DNA from: an uncultured Draconibacterium sp. | Lineage (GTDB): Bacteria; Bacteroidota; Bacteroidia; Bacteroidales; Prolixibacteraceae | Length of the DNA: 64,000 bases | Reading direction: 5' to 3' | Assembly (NCBI RefSeq): GCF_963675065.1 | Contig: NZ_OY775906.1 | Span: forward strand, 1,094,001 to 1,158,000 | Shown: positions 17,162 through 25,923 of the stretch, one piece after another | Numbering within the stretch: position 1 is the stretch's first letter | How the letters are laid out: every line of letters starts with the position of its first letter | Made by a program: the position numbers and the translations under genes | The notes under the pieces: model-generated | Databases searched by the model: none | Told to the model about the DNA's origin: nothing | What the model saw: only the letters and a program-made list of their open reading frames with translations

Positions 17162-17533
17162 ATGGAACCATTATCAATTCTATTAGCCAGTTCTGTTCAG
17201 TTTGGGTACACTGTTGCAATCGTTGGATTCTGCATCGTTTTCACAGCGCTTACCTGTTTGGTTATTGTGTTTAGCAATGCTCCAAAGTTGATTAACATGA
17301 AATTCAACAAAGAGAAGCTAAAAAGAAACAAGACTAAGGAAAAGGGAGAAATTAAGGAAGACGAAGATTACGTTGAAGGTAACGTAACTGCAGCAATCAG
17401 TTTGGCCCTGCACATGTACTTTAACGAACTACACGACGAAGAGAGTAACATCGTTACCATTAAAAAGGTAAAGAAATCATACTCTCCGTGGAGTTCTAAA
17501 ATTTACAGTGTACAAAACAACTGGCCGCGATAA
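17162..17533 (+). CDS. mmdD: OadG-like delta subunit of methylmalonyl-CoA decarboxylase
   Basis: 123 residues. One N-terminal transmembrane helix (about 15-38, FGYTVAIVGFCIVFTALTCL) is followed by a charged Lys/Glu-rich linker and a C-terminal ISLALHMYF..LHDEE segment that resembles OadG-family tails. The family anchors the carboxyltransferase and biotin carrier to the membrane Na+ pump. It lies 14 bases after mmdA and ends SPWSSKIYSVQNNWPR, a pattern seen in Bacteroidota members. Confidence 0.88.
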   Translation: MEPLSILLASSVQFGYTVAIVGFCIVFTALTCLVIVFSNAPKLINMKFNKEKLKRNKTKEKGEIKEDEDYVEGNVTAAISLALHMYFNELHDEESNIVTIKKVKKSYSPWSSKIYSVQNNWPR

Positions 17534-17568
17534 AAAAATCTGAATATTACGAGCAAAAAAAGTAAACA

Positions 17569-17994
17569 ATGAAAAAATATAAATTCACAATCAGTGGTAA
17601 CGAATACGACGTTCATTTAAAAGACATTGAAGACAATGTTGCTGAACTGGATGTAAACGGAACCATTTACGAAGTTAAAATTCACGGAGAAGTAAAAACT
17701 TCAAAAACTCCGAAACTAATTCGGAAACCGGTTGAAAAAATGCCTGGAGAAGGACAGATTAAAAAATCAGCATCAACCGGAAAACACAAAGTAACAGCAC
17801 CACTACCGGGCACAATTCTTAAAATTAATGTATCGGTTGGCGATGTGGTAACCGAAGGCCAAAACCTGTTGGTTATGGAAGCCATGAAAATGGAAAACCA
17901 GGTACAAACCACAAAAGGCGGAGAAGTTACAGCCATTAAAGTGAATGTGGGCGACAGCGTGTTGCAAGATGATCTGTTAATAGAAATTGCTTAA
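17569..17994 (+). CDS. mmdC: Biotin carboxyl carrier (gamma) subunit
   Basis: 141 residues. The C-terminal biotinyl domain (about 70-141) has the canonical EAMKMEN biotinylation motif with its Lys target. A short N-terminal beta domain (about 1-50) and a Pro/Lys-rich linker precede it. The biotin carries the carboxyl group from MmdA to the membrane subunit, where decarboxylation drives Na+ export. The gene lies between the delta and beta subunits. Confidence 0.95.
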   Translation: MKKYKFTISGNEYDVHLKDIEDNVAELDVNGTIYEVKIHGEVKTSKTPKLIRKPVEKMPGEGQIKKSASTGKHKVTAPLPGTILKINVSVGDVVTEGQNLLVMEAMKMENQVQTTKGGEVTAIKVNVGDSVLQDDLLIEIA

Positions 17995-18010
17995 ACAATA
18001 CATTGCTGAC

Positions 18011-19657
18011 ATGAGAAAAATAGTTCAATTATTATTCGTATTGATTTTTCTTGCGCCCTCAGTATATGCTGCTGGTCAGCCGGAAAAACTCAGCGATGTA
18101 ATTACAAAGGGGAAATGGATAAATCATTCCGACGGATATGTACCAATTCCTACTTATAAAGAAGGAGAACCTGATCAAAAAGAGGATCCAACCACAGTAA
18201 AACGTTACAAAACGTTTACGTTTGAAACCGACGGAGGATTCCTTCTTGACTCGGCAAAACAGCGCTATTCTGGTCGTTACGAAGTTATTGGAGACGAAGT
18301 TGAGTTGCATTTCAATACCGTTCCGATTACAGAGTTGCGTACCAACAAAGATCCAAATCAACAGGGAGGCTATGCGGTATCAACGAACCAGGTAAAATTG
18401 CCTAACCGTGTTCTGAAAATTAACGCCGACGGCAACCTGTCGGGAGACGGATATATTTATGAACGCTACAGCGGAGCAGTAGCCGGTTTGTTTAACTTCT
18501 ACGAATTTTCGGGATTTGCCAACATTGCCTGGGGAAACATCGTTATGATGATTGTAGGATTTATTTTCCTTTACCTGGCTATTAAGTACGATTTTGAACC
18601 GATGCTTTTGATACCAATTGGATTTGGTATTTTAATTGGTAACATTCCGATGTTCCAGGTGGCAGACTTTAACCTGAAATTGGGTGTTTACGAGCCTGGC
18701 TCGGTACTCAACATTCTTTATCAGGGTGTGGTTCAGGGATGGTATCCTCCACTTATCTTCCTTGGTATTGGAGCAATGACCGACTTTTCGTCATTGATCT
18801 CGAATCCAAAACTGATGTTACTGGGAGCAGCTGCGCAGATAGGTATTTTCCTTACGTTCCTTGGAGCGATTTATTTAGGATTTGCCGCACCTGAAGCCGG
18901 TGCAATTGGTATTATTGGTGGTGCCGACGGTCCTACAGCGATTTTCATTTCATCGAAACTGGCGAACGGATTAAATGTTCTGCCCGACGGAACCACGGTG
19001 AAAAACCTGATTGGCCCTATCGCCATTGCAGCATATTCGTATATGGCGCTTGTTCCGGTTATTCAACCACCGGTAATTCGACTAATGACTACTAAAAGAG
19101 AACGTTTGATCAGAATGAAACCTCCACGCGCGGTTTCGAAAACTGAGAAAGTACTATTCCCAATTATTGGTCTGATTCTGACAGCATACATTGCACCATC
19201 GGCTTTACCACTTATTGGTATGTTGTTCTTTGGTAACTTGCTAAAAGAATCGGGTGTAACAAAACGTTTGGCAAACACTGCAGCCAACCCACTTATCGAT
19301 GCCATTACCATTTTGCTTGGTATTACCGTGGGAGCTTCAACACAAGCCGACGTATTCCTTACTCCTGCATCAATTAAGATCTTTGCATTAGGTGCTGGCT
19401 CGTTCGTTATTGCAACAGCGGGTGGTGTTGCCGGAGCTAAAATCATGAACCTGTTCCTGAAAAAAGAGAACAAGATCAATCCAATGATTGGAGCAGCCGG
19501 CGTATCTGCAGTACCTGATAGCGCAAGGGTTGTTCAAGGTATGGGATTAAAAGAAGACCCAACCAACCACTTGTTAATGCACGCTATGGCACCAAACGTT
19601 TCAGGTGTTATTGGTTCGGCAGTAGCAGCAGGTATTTTGTTGAGTTTCCTGATGTAA
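18011..19657 (+). CDS. mmdB: Na+-pumping decarboxylase beta subunit with exported N-terminal extension
   Basis: The frame is open from a TTG at 17987 overlapping mmdC, but ATG at 18011 starts a clear signal peptide (MRKIVQLLFVLIFLAPSVYA), giving 548 residues. Residues about 20-150 form a periplasmic beta-rich domain absent from classical OadB (about 430 residues). The rest is the polytopic OadB/MmdB pump. It includes GAIGIIGGADGPTAIF, whose Asp corresponds to the Na+-site Asp of OadB, and a second inverted half with NPLIDAITILLGITVGAS. It decarboxylates carboxybiotin and exports Na+. A strong terminator follows. Confidence 0.94.
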   Translation: MRKIVQLLFVLIFLAPSVYAAGQPEKLSDVITKGKWINHSDGYVPIPTYKEGEPDQKEDPTTVKRYKTFTFETDGGFLLDSAKQRYSGRYEVIGDEVELHFNTVPITELRTNKDPNQQGGYAVSTNQVKLPNRVLKINADGNLSGDGYIYERYSGAVAGLFNFYEFSGFANIAWGNIVMMIVGFIFLYLAIKYDFEPMLLIPIGFGILIGNIPMFQVADFNLKLGVYEPGSVLNILYQGVVQGWYPPLIFLGIGAMTDFSSLISNPKLMLLGAAAQIGIFLTFLGAIYLGFAAPEAGAIGIIGGADGPTAIFISSKLANGLNVLPDGTTVKNLIGPIAIAAYSYMALVPVIQPPVIRLMTTKRERLIRMKPPRAVSKTEKVLFPIIGLILTAYIAPSALPLIGMLFFGNLLKESGVTKRLANTAANPLIDAITILLGITVGASTQADVFLTPASIKIFALGAGSFVIATAGGVAGAKIMNLFLKKENKINPMIGAAGVSAVPDSARVVQGMGLKEDPTNHLLMHAMAPNVSGVIGSAVAAGILLSFLM

Positions 19658-19680
19658 GATAAACTGCTTACGATATATAA

Positions 19681-19714
19681 AAAAAGGATTTCTGTTTCAG
19701 AAATCCTTTTTTTT
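19681..19714. terminator. Bidirectional terminator between mmdB and ybaK-like gene
   Basis: A perfect 14-bp stem (AAAAAGGATTTCTG and its complement) has a 3-base loop. T runs on both strands serve the two convergent genes. Confidence 0.92.
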
Positions 19715-19716
19715 GT

Positions 19717-20226
19717 TCATTCAAATGCCCACCTTTCGCTCGGATCGCCCGGCATAGAAACTGTTTTCCACGAAAATTTAAATACCCGTGGTTCAACCAG
19801 ACGTTCAAAATCTGCATAGCTCATTTTAATCATTTCGGTGTGAGTGCCTGCATTAAATGCAATTTCTTCATCTTCAGCAAGCGTTTCGGCCACAAAAACC
19901 TCCATATCGTAAAGGTTGCCAAAAGGTGGCATCGCTCCTATTTCACAGTCAGGGAAGAAACGTTGAAATTCAGCTTCACTTGCCAAACTAATATGTGGCG
20001 TTCCGAAGATATCTTTCAACAGTTCAAAATCAACCTGATACGAAGCAGGAAGTACAGTCATAGCCATTTTCCCATCAACATTTACAATTACAGTTTTTGC
20101 AAACTCTTTACCCGAAATGTGACTTTTTGCTGCGATTTCCTGAGCGGTAAAGGCACTTGAATGCCGGATTACAATGTACTTTACATCGTTTTCATCAAGA
20201 AATGCTTTAAGTTTTTTTACTGGCAT
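19717..20226 (-). CDS. YbaK/EbsC-family aminoacyl-tRNA deacylase
   Basis: 169 residues covering one YbaK/prolyl-tRNA-editing domain. Visible features are the key Lys in GKEFAKTVIV, the DFELLKDIFG segment, the GAMPPFG loop and FNAGTHTEMIKM near the C-terminus. Such free-standing domains hydrolyse mischarged aminoacyl-tRNAs (Cys- or Ala-tRNAPro and others). Which tRNA is edited cannot be read from the sequence. A short open fragment lies 12 bases upstream. Confidence 0.9.
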   Translation of the reverse strand: MPVKKLKAFLDENDVKYIVIRHSSAFTAQEIAAKSHISGKEFAKTVIVNVDGKMAMTVLPASYQVDFELLKDIFGTPHISLASEAEFQRFFPDCEIGAMPPFGNLYDMEVFVAETLAEDEEIAFNAGTHTEMIKMSYADFERLVEPRVFKFSWKTVSMPGDPSERWAFE

Positions 20227-20871
20227 ACAATTTAGTTTTACGCTGTTAATCCTAAAATCTCACGAATTTCTTTAAGTACGATAGCTTTCTTTTCGGTATA
20301 TTTTACACCAATTACTCACCGCAGGTTTCGTTTTATACGCAGTTTAAGAGCATATGATTTCCTCATTTTATTTGTAACAAAATTTTTACTGATTGAATCA
20401 GAATCACCCTTCGAACAAAACAGTCATTTATTCGATTTAATTTTATATTAAATTGATTTATCGAAACACACTAAATAAACAACGCCCACAGCCATCATAC
20501 TCAAGCCCCAAAACTCCTTTATACATTGACTAAACCTATATATTCTATGATGTATTACTGGTAACTAAAATTTCCACTCCACGCCACTCCGGAGTCAATC
20601 ACTAAATGCGAATTATGTAAATAATCATACTGATTCGAAAAATATTAAAGGAGCGATTAGTATTCTATTATTTAAATACACTAACTTGAATCTGCTAACC
20701 AAACTTTTACAATATGAAAGATTTTCGATTCACTAAAAGAATCCATCTGAATTGTTTATTCTCCAGAACTTACAATACGCAAAACAATATTACCGATGCC
20801 TTCATCTCGTTAAGGGTACTCTGCATTTTCAAAACATCGCAATATTTCTAATTATTTAAAAATTAAACATT
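20227..20871. other. Gene-poor stretch, 645 bases
   Basis: No complete gene. A 25-codon open tail without a start codon occupies 20238-20315 on the minus strand (see findings). The rest is A+T-rich with no recognised promoter, repeat or RNA. It should include the promoter of the exported protein at 20872. Confidence 0.6.
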
Positions 20872-21663
20872 ATGAAAAAGTCTATTTTTTTAGCCGTTTT
20901 AATGCTGCTATGCACAGTTACCCTATTTGCACAGGAAGAAGATCAACCTCTTTATATTCTTTTAGAATTTATGTCTGTTTCTGACGATATGAACGGGGAT
21001 TACCAGGAAGTAGAACAGTTTTGGTCGAAAATTCACCAGCAACGGGTTGCAGATAATAACATTATAGGTTGGGACCTTTGGGCCATGAATCCCGGCGGCT
21101 CTGAACAGGGATCGCAGTATTTTACCGTTACCTTATTTTCAAGTATGGCAGCCATGTTTGAAGGTATTCCGGGCGGTAAGTTTGATGAATATCTGCAAAA
21201 AGCTTATCCAAATTTAAGCGACAATGAACGGGATGAGATAATGGAAAAAACGGTAAAATCACGCGATATGGCTCATCAGGTATATTGCAAAGAAATAAAT
21301 ACAACATCCGGCGATTTTGATATGGAACTTGGAACTGTGCTGGTTATGGATGTCATGAAACAAGAGCACAACAGTTACGAAAAAGTTGAAAACGAAATAT
21401 TTAAACCGTGGCACCAACAGATGGTTGACGATGGGAAAAAAGGTGCATGGGGCCTGTTACGCATAATACTTCCGGCAGGAAACGAGGCTCTGGCATCACA
21501 TATAACCTACAGCATGTATAAAGATTACAGTCAGCTTGCCAACTTTTGGGAAAGCGATAATGGCGATATGGATTTAACCACTTCGTTGGCCGTTCAAAAA
21601 GGATTAAAAACAAGAGATTGGCGCGCTGTTGAAATGGCCCGCCTGGTAATGAAAGTTAGATAA
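20872..21663 (+). CDS. Exported protein with duplicated ABM-like domain, unknown function
   Basis: 263 residues; signal peptide MKKSIFLAVLMLLCTVTLFA before QEED. The mature protein is an internal duplication. Residues about 25-125 (YQEVEQFWSKIHQQRVADN..GWDLW) align with about 145-250 (YEKVENEIFKPWHQQMVDDG..GAWGLL), each followed by a hydrophobic strand and an alternating segment (FTVTLFSSMAAM / ITYSMYKDYSQL). The strand-helix-helix-strand pattern resembles dimeric alpha/beta-barrel (ABM-like) proteins, with two halves fused. No catalytic residue can be named. It is followed after 13 bases by a SnoaL-like gene. Confidence 0.78.
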   Translation: MKKSIFLAVLMLLCTVTLFAQEEDQPLYILLEFMSVSDDMNGDYQEVEQFWSKIHQQRVADNNIIGWDLWAMNPGGSEQGSQYFTVTLFSSMAAMFEGIPGGKFDEYLQKAYPNLSDNERDEIMEKTVKSRDMAHQVYCKEINTTSGDFDMELGTVLVMDVMKQEHNSYEKVENEIFKPWHQQMVDDGKKGAWGLLRIILPAGNEALASHITYSMYKDYSQLANFWESDNGDMDLTTSLAVQKGLKTRDWRAVEMARLVMKVR

Positions 21664-21676
21664 AATAAAAAATATC

Positions 21677-22069
21677 ATGAGTAATCTTGACGTATTAAAA
21701 AAAGGCTATCAGTTATTTGCCGAAGGCAACATTGAAGCCGTTCTTGAACTTTGGGACGAAAAAATAGTATGGCACGAGTGCCCAGGCTTCCCATTTATTG
21801 AAGACGAGGGAGTCTTTGTAGGGGGGCAGGCAATTGTTGAGGGTGTCTTATCCAAATTACCGACCCACTATGATGATTTTAATATTGAAATCCATGATTT
21901 TGTTGACGGTGGTGACAAAATTGTTATGGTTGGATACTACACGGGAGTGTGGAAAGCAACCGGCAAACGTTTTAAAGCCAATGCTACACATACATGGACA
22001 TTTAATAAAGACGGAAAACCAAATGCCTTTTTTCAGGCTGTTGATACCGCTTTAATCATCAATCCGTAA
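21677..22069 (+). CDS. SnoaL-like / NTF2-fold protein
   Basis: 130 residues, cytoplasmic. The pattern is typical of SnoaL-like polyketide-cyclase/ketosteroid-isomerase relatives: N-terminal helix VLKKGYQLFAEGNIEAVLELW, then WHECPGFP, IVEGVLSKLP, and strands KIVMVGYYTG, FKANATHTWTF and PNAFFQAVDT. Members include isomerases, hydrolases and non-enzymes, so the reaction is unassigned. It is co-transcribed with the preceding duplicated protein and ends at a terminator. Confidence 0.85.
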   Translation: MSNLDVLKKGYQLFAEGNIEAVLELWDEKIVWHECPGFPFIEDEGVFVGGQAIVEGVLSKLPTHYDDFNIEIHDFVDGGDKIVMVGYYTGVWKATGKRFKANATHTWTFNKDGKPNAFFQAVDTALIINP

Positions 22070-22179
22070 AGCTGTAACATTAAAAAGTATTCCATTTTGA
22101 GGTTCATCATTGTGGTTACATAAAAACAGGTAATTACAATAGATTTTGATCTTCATTAAATTTCCTATATTCCAATTAA

Positions 22180-22209
22180 AAAAGTCAGACAATTCTACGT
22201 CTGGCTTTT
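22180..22209 (+). terminator. Terminator of the 20872-22069 operon
   Basis: Stem AAAAGTCAGAC / GTCTGGCTTTT with one G-T pair and an 8-base loop, followed by a pyrimidine-rich T run. Confidence 0.82.
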
Positions 22210-22294
22210 CTCTTTTTATCTTGTTTCAAAACCTCGCACACATTAAACAACCACCGAATTATGCTGTTAAACCTTAAAATTAAATATTGAATTT

Positions 22295-22897
22295 ATGAAA
22301 ATAGTAGTTATTGGAGGACAAGGAACAATTGGCGGTGCTGTTGCCAGGCATTTTAAAAAAAAGCACGAGGTGATTACCGCCAGCCGAAATAGTGGCGATG
22401 TACAGGTTGATATGGAAAGTTCTGTTTCGATAAAAGGTATGTTTGAAACGATCGGTAAAGTTGATGCCATTGTAAATTGCGCCGGAGCTACAAAATGGGG
22501 ACCTTTTGCCGAACTCTCGGAAGAGGACTTTTATGTGGGCCTCAGGGGCAAACTGATGGGACAGGTAAATATTGTTCGAATTGGGAAGGACTACTTAAAC
22601 GAAGGTGGTTCAATCACCTTAACAACCGGTGTTTTGGCTGACGATCCGGTCTTTGGAGCAACCAATTCGGCTATGGCAAATAATGCCATCCACGGGTTTG
22701 TATTAGCAGTTTCGCAGGAACATCGGAATGAATTCCGGCTAAATGTGGTATCTCCCGAACTGGTTGAAGATTCGGCAGAACGACTTGGAAATGCATTCCC
22801 GGGGCACACGCCTGTTTCGATGCAGAAAGTAGCAAAGGGCTACGAGCGAAGTGTTGAAGGTCTGCGAACAGGAGAGATCATTCGCGTTTACGAGTAA
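22295..22897 (+). CDS. Atypical short-chain dehydrogenase/reductase-fold protein lacking YxxxK
   Basis: 200 residues, shorter than classical SDRs (about 250). The Rossmann start is clear: IVVIGGQGTIGGAVARHF, with an acidic VDMES after beta-3 and VNCAGATKWG at the NNAG position. The catalytic Tyr-x-x-x-Lys is missing: the equivalent stretch reads ATNSAMANNAIHGF. A family of about 200-residue SDR-like proteins shows this loss, so the fold is secure but ordinary SDR chemistry is doubtful. It is alone between two terminators. Confidence 0.87.
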   Translation: MKIVVIGGQGTIGGAVARHFKKKHEVITASRNSGDVQVDMESSVSIKGMFETIGKVDAIVNCAGATKWGPFAELSEEDFYVGLRGKLMGQVNIVRIGKDYLNEGGSITLTTGVLADDPVFGATNSAMANNAIHGFVLAVSQEHRNEFRLNVVSPELVEDSAERLGNAFPGHTPVSMQKVAKGYERSVEGLRTGEIIRVYE

Positions 22898-22918
22898 AAG
22901 AGACAAGTATAATAATAG

Positions 22919-22947
22919 AAATAGCCGTTCCGTTGGAGCGGCTATTT
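22919..22947 (+). terminator. Terminator of the SDR-like gene
   Basis: Stem AAATAGCCGTTCC / GGAGCGGCTATTT with a small GTT loop and one G-T pair, 21 bases past the stop. Confidence 0.82.
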
Positions 22948-22959
22948 TCATTTCTGAGC

Positions 22960-23124
22960 TTATCCTTCTAACCAAAAAGCTTCCAACTCACTCTTCTTCA
23001 CCCTCCAAAATCGTTTTCCGATTCGTACTTGTATTACTCCCGTTCGTGGGTTAAAGCTAACCGACTGTATTCTTTTATTTCTACCCCTCCTTTTTCTGAA
23101 GGATATTTGAAGAGTAGAAACAAT
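22960..23124 (-). pseudogene. Possible remnant of an excisionase-like (HTH_17-type) coding sequence
   Basis: The minus strand is open for 54 codons without ATG. Its end reads GVIQVRIGKRFWRVKKSELE and then AFWLEG before the stop, resembling the wing and last helix of excisionase/MerR-like DNA-binding domains. The HTH itself is not recognisable. It overlaps the upstream region of the TonB receptor gene, and it may be chance. Confidence 0.3.
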
Positions 23125-23141
23125 TTAAAAGAAAACGAGCC

Positions 23142-25268
23142 ATGAAAACAAGTTTAATCCTACTCTTTCAATTTCTGATTCTGTTCGCTCATGCACAGGT
23201 CACAATTTCAGGAGTTGTGCAATCAGAATCAGGCAGCCCGCTTTCCGGGGTGAATATCTTTATCCAGGGAACTTACGACGGTACAACAACCGACAGCCTG
23301 GGTATTTTCTTATTTACAACGGATGCAACCGATGAACAGACATTGATTGCCAGTTGCGTTGGATTTGAAACTTATGCACAGCAGCTCAACCTCACAGGAG
23401 ATATTTCAGATCTAAAAATCGTGCTCATTCAGGAAATAAGCGAACTCGACGAAGTAATAATTAATGCGGGTACTTTTGAGGCCAGCGACAAAAAGAAGTC
23501 GGTTGTTTTAAAACCACTTGACGTGGCTTTAACTGCAGGTGCCAACGGCGATATTTTTGGTGCTTTTGGAAAATTGCCCGGTTCGCAAACAGTGGGTGAA
23601 GAAGGGCGTCTTTTTGTTCGTGGTGGCGAAAGCTACGAAACCAAAACTTTTATGGACGGCATGTTGGTAAATACACCTTACTATTCAAAAATGCCCGATC
23701 TGCCCACACGCGGCCGGTTCTCCCCCCTCCTTTTTAACGGATCGGCATTTAGCACCGGAGGTTACTCTGCCGAATACGGGCAGGCACTTTCGTCGATTGT
23801 GGCTTTAAATACGGTTGCATTGGAGCCAGAAACCAAATCGAGCATTTCAGTTCTTTCCGTTGGCTTACAGGGATCTCACGCCAAAAGATGGGAAAACACT
23901 TCATTGTCCATCAGCGGCGAATACCTGAACACAGCACTTAGCAACAAAATTTTTAAGCAAAATATTGAGTGGGAAAAAGTCCCTGTTATTGTTGGCTCAA
24001 CAATGCTGTTCCGGCATAAAACCAGCGAAACCGGCATGATAAAATCTTTTGCCAGTTTTAGTTATGACACCAGCACTTTGATGTACGACAACATTGATCA
24101 AACTGCTTTTCAGGAAGTTTCAATAGACAATAAAAATTTGTATTCGAACACAACCTACAACGATATGCTGAATAACGACTGGATGATTCAAACCGGCGTT
24201 GCTTTTAATATCGATAGGGAAAACATGGGCATCGATTCTGATGATATCGCTACTTCCAGAAACAGCAGCCAGTTGAAACTTACATTATCCAATTATTCTG
24301 TAAAAGGTGTAACCACAACCTTTGGCGCTGAAGCTTTGGTTTATAAGTACGACCAGGAAATTGATATGGATGGAAATTTCAATCTTTCATTCAACAACAA
24401 CTTGTTTGCGGGCTTTGCCGAATCGGAATGGAAAGTAACTAAAAACCTGGCGCTAAAAGCCGGCCTGCGAACCGAGTATAACTCGCTGATTAATGAATTA
24501 AATGTTGTTCCCCGACTGTCGGCAGCAGTAAAAACAAGCAAGAATAGCCAACTTTCAGCAGCTTACGGAAAGTTCTTTCAGAATCCGAATGATGATTATT
24601 TGAAATTCACCGATGAGCTGGCTCCTGAAACATCAACACACTCCATATTAACCTGGCAGTATAAAAAAGACAGCCACACTTTGCGCATTGAAGCCTACAA
24701 TAAAAACTATTCCGACCTGGTAAAATTTGATAAAGAATTTTCTGTTGAGCCCGGGAATTACAACAATACCGGCAGTGGTTATTCTCGGGGAATCGATGTT
24801 TTCTGGCGCGACCAAAAAGAGTTTGGCAAAGCCGATTACTGGATTTCCTATTCCTGGATCGACTCAAAAAGAAATTACCGAGATTACCCGATGAAAGTGA
24901 CTCCGCACTATGTTTCGAAGCACAACCTTTCGGTGGTTTACAAACAGTATTTTACAAAGATCAATTCATTCATATCAGGTTCCTACACTTTCGCCAGCGG
25001 ACGTCCGTACAACAATCCCAACACTCCCGAATTTATGGCTGGTAAAACTAAAACCTACAACGATGTGAGTTTAGGATTTACACATATATTTTACCTTTTT
25101 AACACACAAACCGTTGCACACGTAATTGTAAACAATGCCTTGGGCTTTAACAATGTATTTGGGTACAACTACGCCCAAACACCCGACAATAATGGCGTTT
25201 ATCAATCGCAACCCATTGTGCCGGGGCAAAAACGACTCATTGTATTTCTACTATCATTTCAATTATAA
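23142..25268 (+). CDS. TonB-dependent outer-membrane receptor with N-terminal carboxypeptidase-regulatory-like domain
   Basis: 708 residues with signal peptide ending FAHAQ. Residues about 20-105 are a CarboxypepD_reg-like sandwich (VTISGVVQSESGSPLSGVNI). The plug (about 115-225) includes EEGRLFVRGGESYETKTFMDGM and ends AEYGQALSSIVALNT. The beta-barrel fills the rest, ending RLIVFLLSFQL with an aromatic-rich last strand. It is smaller than SusC proteins and lacks a SusD partner, so it is a general substrate or metal TBDT; ligand unknown. A TPR-like exported protein follows after 18 bases. Confidence 0.92.
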   Translation: MKTSLILLFQFLILFAHAQVTISGVVQSESGSPLSGVNIFIQGTYDGTTTDSLGIFLFTTDATDEQTLIASCVGFETYAQQLNLTGDISDLKIVLIQEISELDEVIINAGTFEASDKKKSVVLKPLDVALTAGANGDIFGAFGKLPGSQTVGEEGRLFVRGGESYETKTFMDGMLVNTPYYSKMPDLPTRGRFSPLLFNGSAFSTGGYSAEYGQALSSIVALNTVALEPETKSSISVLSVGLQGSHAKRWENTSLSISGEYLNTALSNKIFKQNIEWEKVPVIVGSTMLFRHKTSETGMIKSFASFSYDTSTLMYDNIDQTAFQEVSIDNKNLYSNTTYNDMLNNDWMIQTGVAFNIDRENMGIDSDDIATSRNSSQLKLTLSNYSVKGVTTTFGAEALVYKYDQEIDMDGNFNLSFNNNLFAGFAESEWKVTKNLALKAGLRTEYNSLINELNVVPRLSAAVKTSKNSQLSAAYGKFFQNPNDDYLKFTDELAPETSTHSILTWQYKKDSHTLRIEAYNKNYSDLVKFDKEFSVEPGNYNNTGSGYSRGIDVFWRDQKEFGKADYWISYSWIDSKRNYRDYPMKVTPHYVSKHNLSVVYKQYFTKINSFISGSYTFASGRPYNNPNTPEFMAGKTKTYNDVSLGFTHIFYLFNTQTVAHVIVNNALGFNNVFGYNYAQTPDNNGVYQSQPIVPGQKRLIVFLLSFQL

Positions 25269-25286
25269 ACTTTAAAATTAATTATC

Positions 25287-25919
25287 ATGAAGACTTTATT
25301 AACGCTTATTTTTAGTCTGGCAGTTTTTACTGCAGTAGCACAGGGAAAAAATTACGAGGCAGCAATGACAGCCGCCCTCGAAAAAATGAAAAGCTCGGAA
25401 ACAGTAGCCAACTTTCAGCAGGCAGCAAATACTTTTGAACGAATCAGCATGACTGAAACGAAAGAATGGTTGTCTTTATATTATGCATCGTATTCAATGA
25501 TCGTGATAAGTTACTACGATCAGGATGTAAACAAGAAAGATGCATACCTGGATAAAGCACAGCAATTTCTGGACAAAGCATTTAAAATTGCACCCGACGA
25601 ATCGGAATTGTATTCGCTTCAGGCATTTCTTTATCCCTCGCGAATTACTGTTGACCCAATGGCCAGAGGAATGGAATATATGCCGAAAATGAATGCGGTG
25701 CTCGACAAAGCAATTGCTCTTAATCCGGAGAATCCGAGAAGCTACTACTTGCGTGCAATTACCTTGTTAAATATGCCCGAACAATTTGGCGGCGGTGCAA
25801 AAGCTGCCCGTCCTCATTTTGAAACGGCAAAGGAGAAATTCGACAAATTCGAACCGGAATCACCGCTTTATCCGAATTGGGGAAAAGAAATAAATGAAAT
25901 GGAGATGCAGAAACTATAG
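25287..25919 (+). CDS. Exported TPR-like protein paired with the TonB receptor
   Basis: 210 residues; signal peptide MKTLLTLIFSLAVFTAVA before QGK. Helical repeats include AYLDKAQQFLDKAFKIAPDESELYSL and AVLDKAIALNPENPRSYYLRA, both TPR-like. It is co-transcribed with the receptor and ends 4 bases from the convergent rimO. A role as periplasmic partner of the receptor is inferred. The ligand is unknown. Confidence 0.82.
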   Translation: MKTLLTLIFSLAVFTAVAQGKNYEAAMTAALEKMKSSETVANFQQAANTFERISMTETKEWLSLYYASYSMIVISYYDQDVNKKDAYLDKAQQFLDKAFKIAPDESELYSLQAFLYPSRITVDPMARGMEYMPKMNAVLDKAIALNPENPRSYYLRAITLLNMPEQFGGGAKAARPHFETAKEKFDKFEPESPLYPNWGKEINEMEMQKL

Positions 25920-25923
25920 TTGT

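Noticed and set aside
17987..18010. TTG start for mmdB overlapping mmdC
   Set aside because: The ATG at 18011 begins a standard signal peptide; the TTG would place eight extra residues before it.
15588..19657. ATP-dependent propionyl-CoA carboxylase operon
   Set aside because: OadG- and OadB-type membrane subunits are present and no biotin carboxylase is, so a Na+-translocating decarboxylase fits better.
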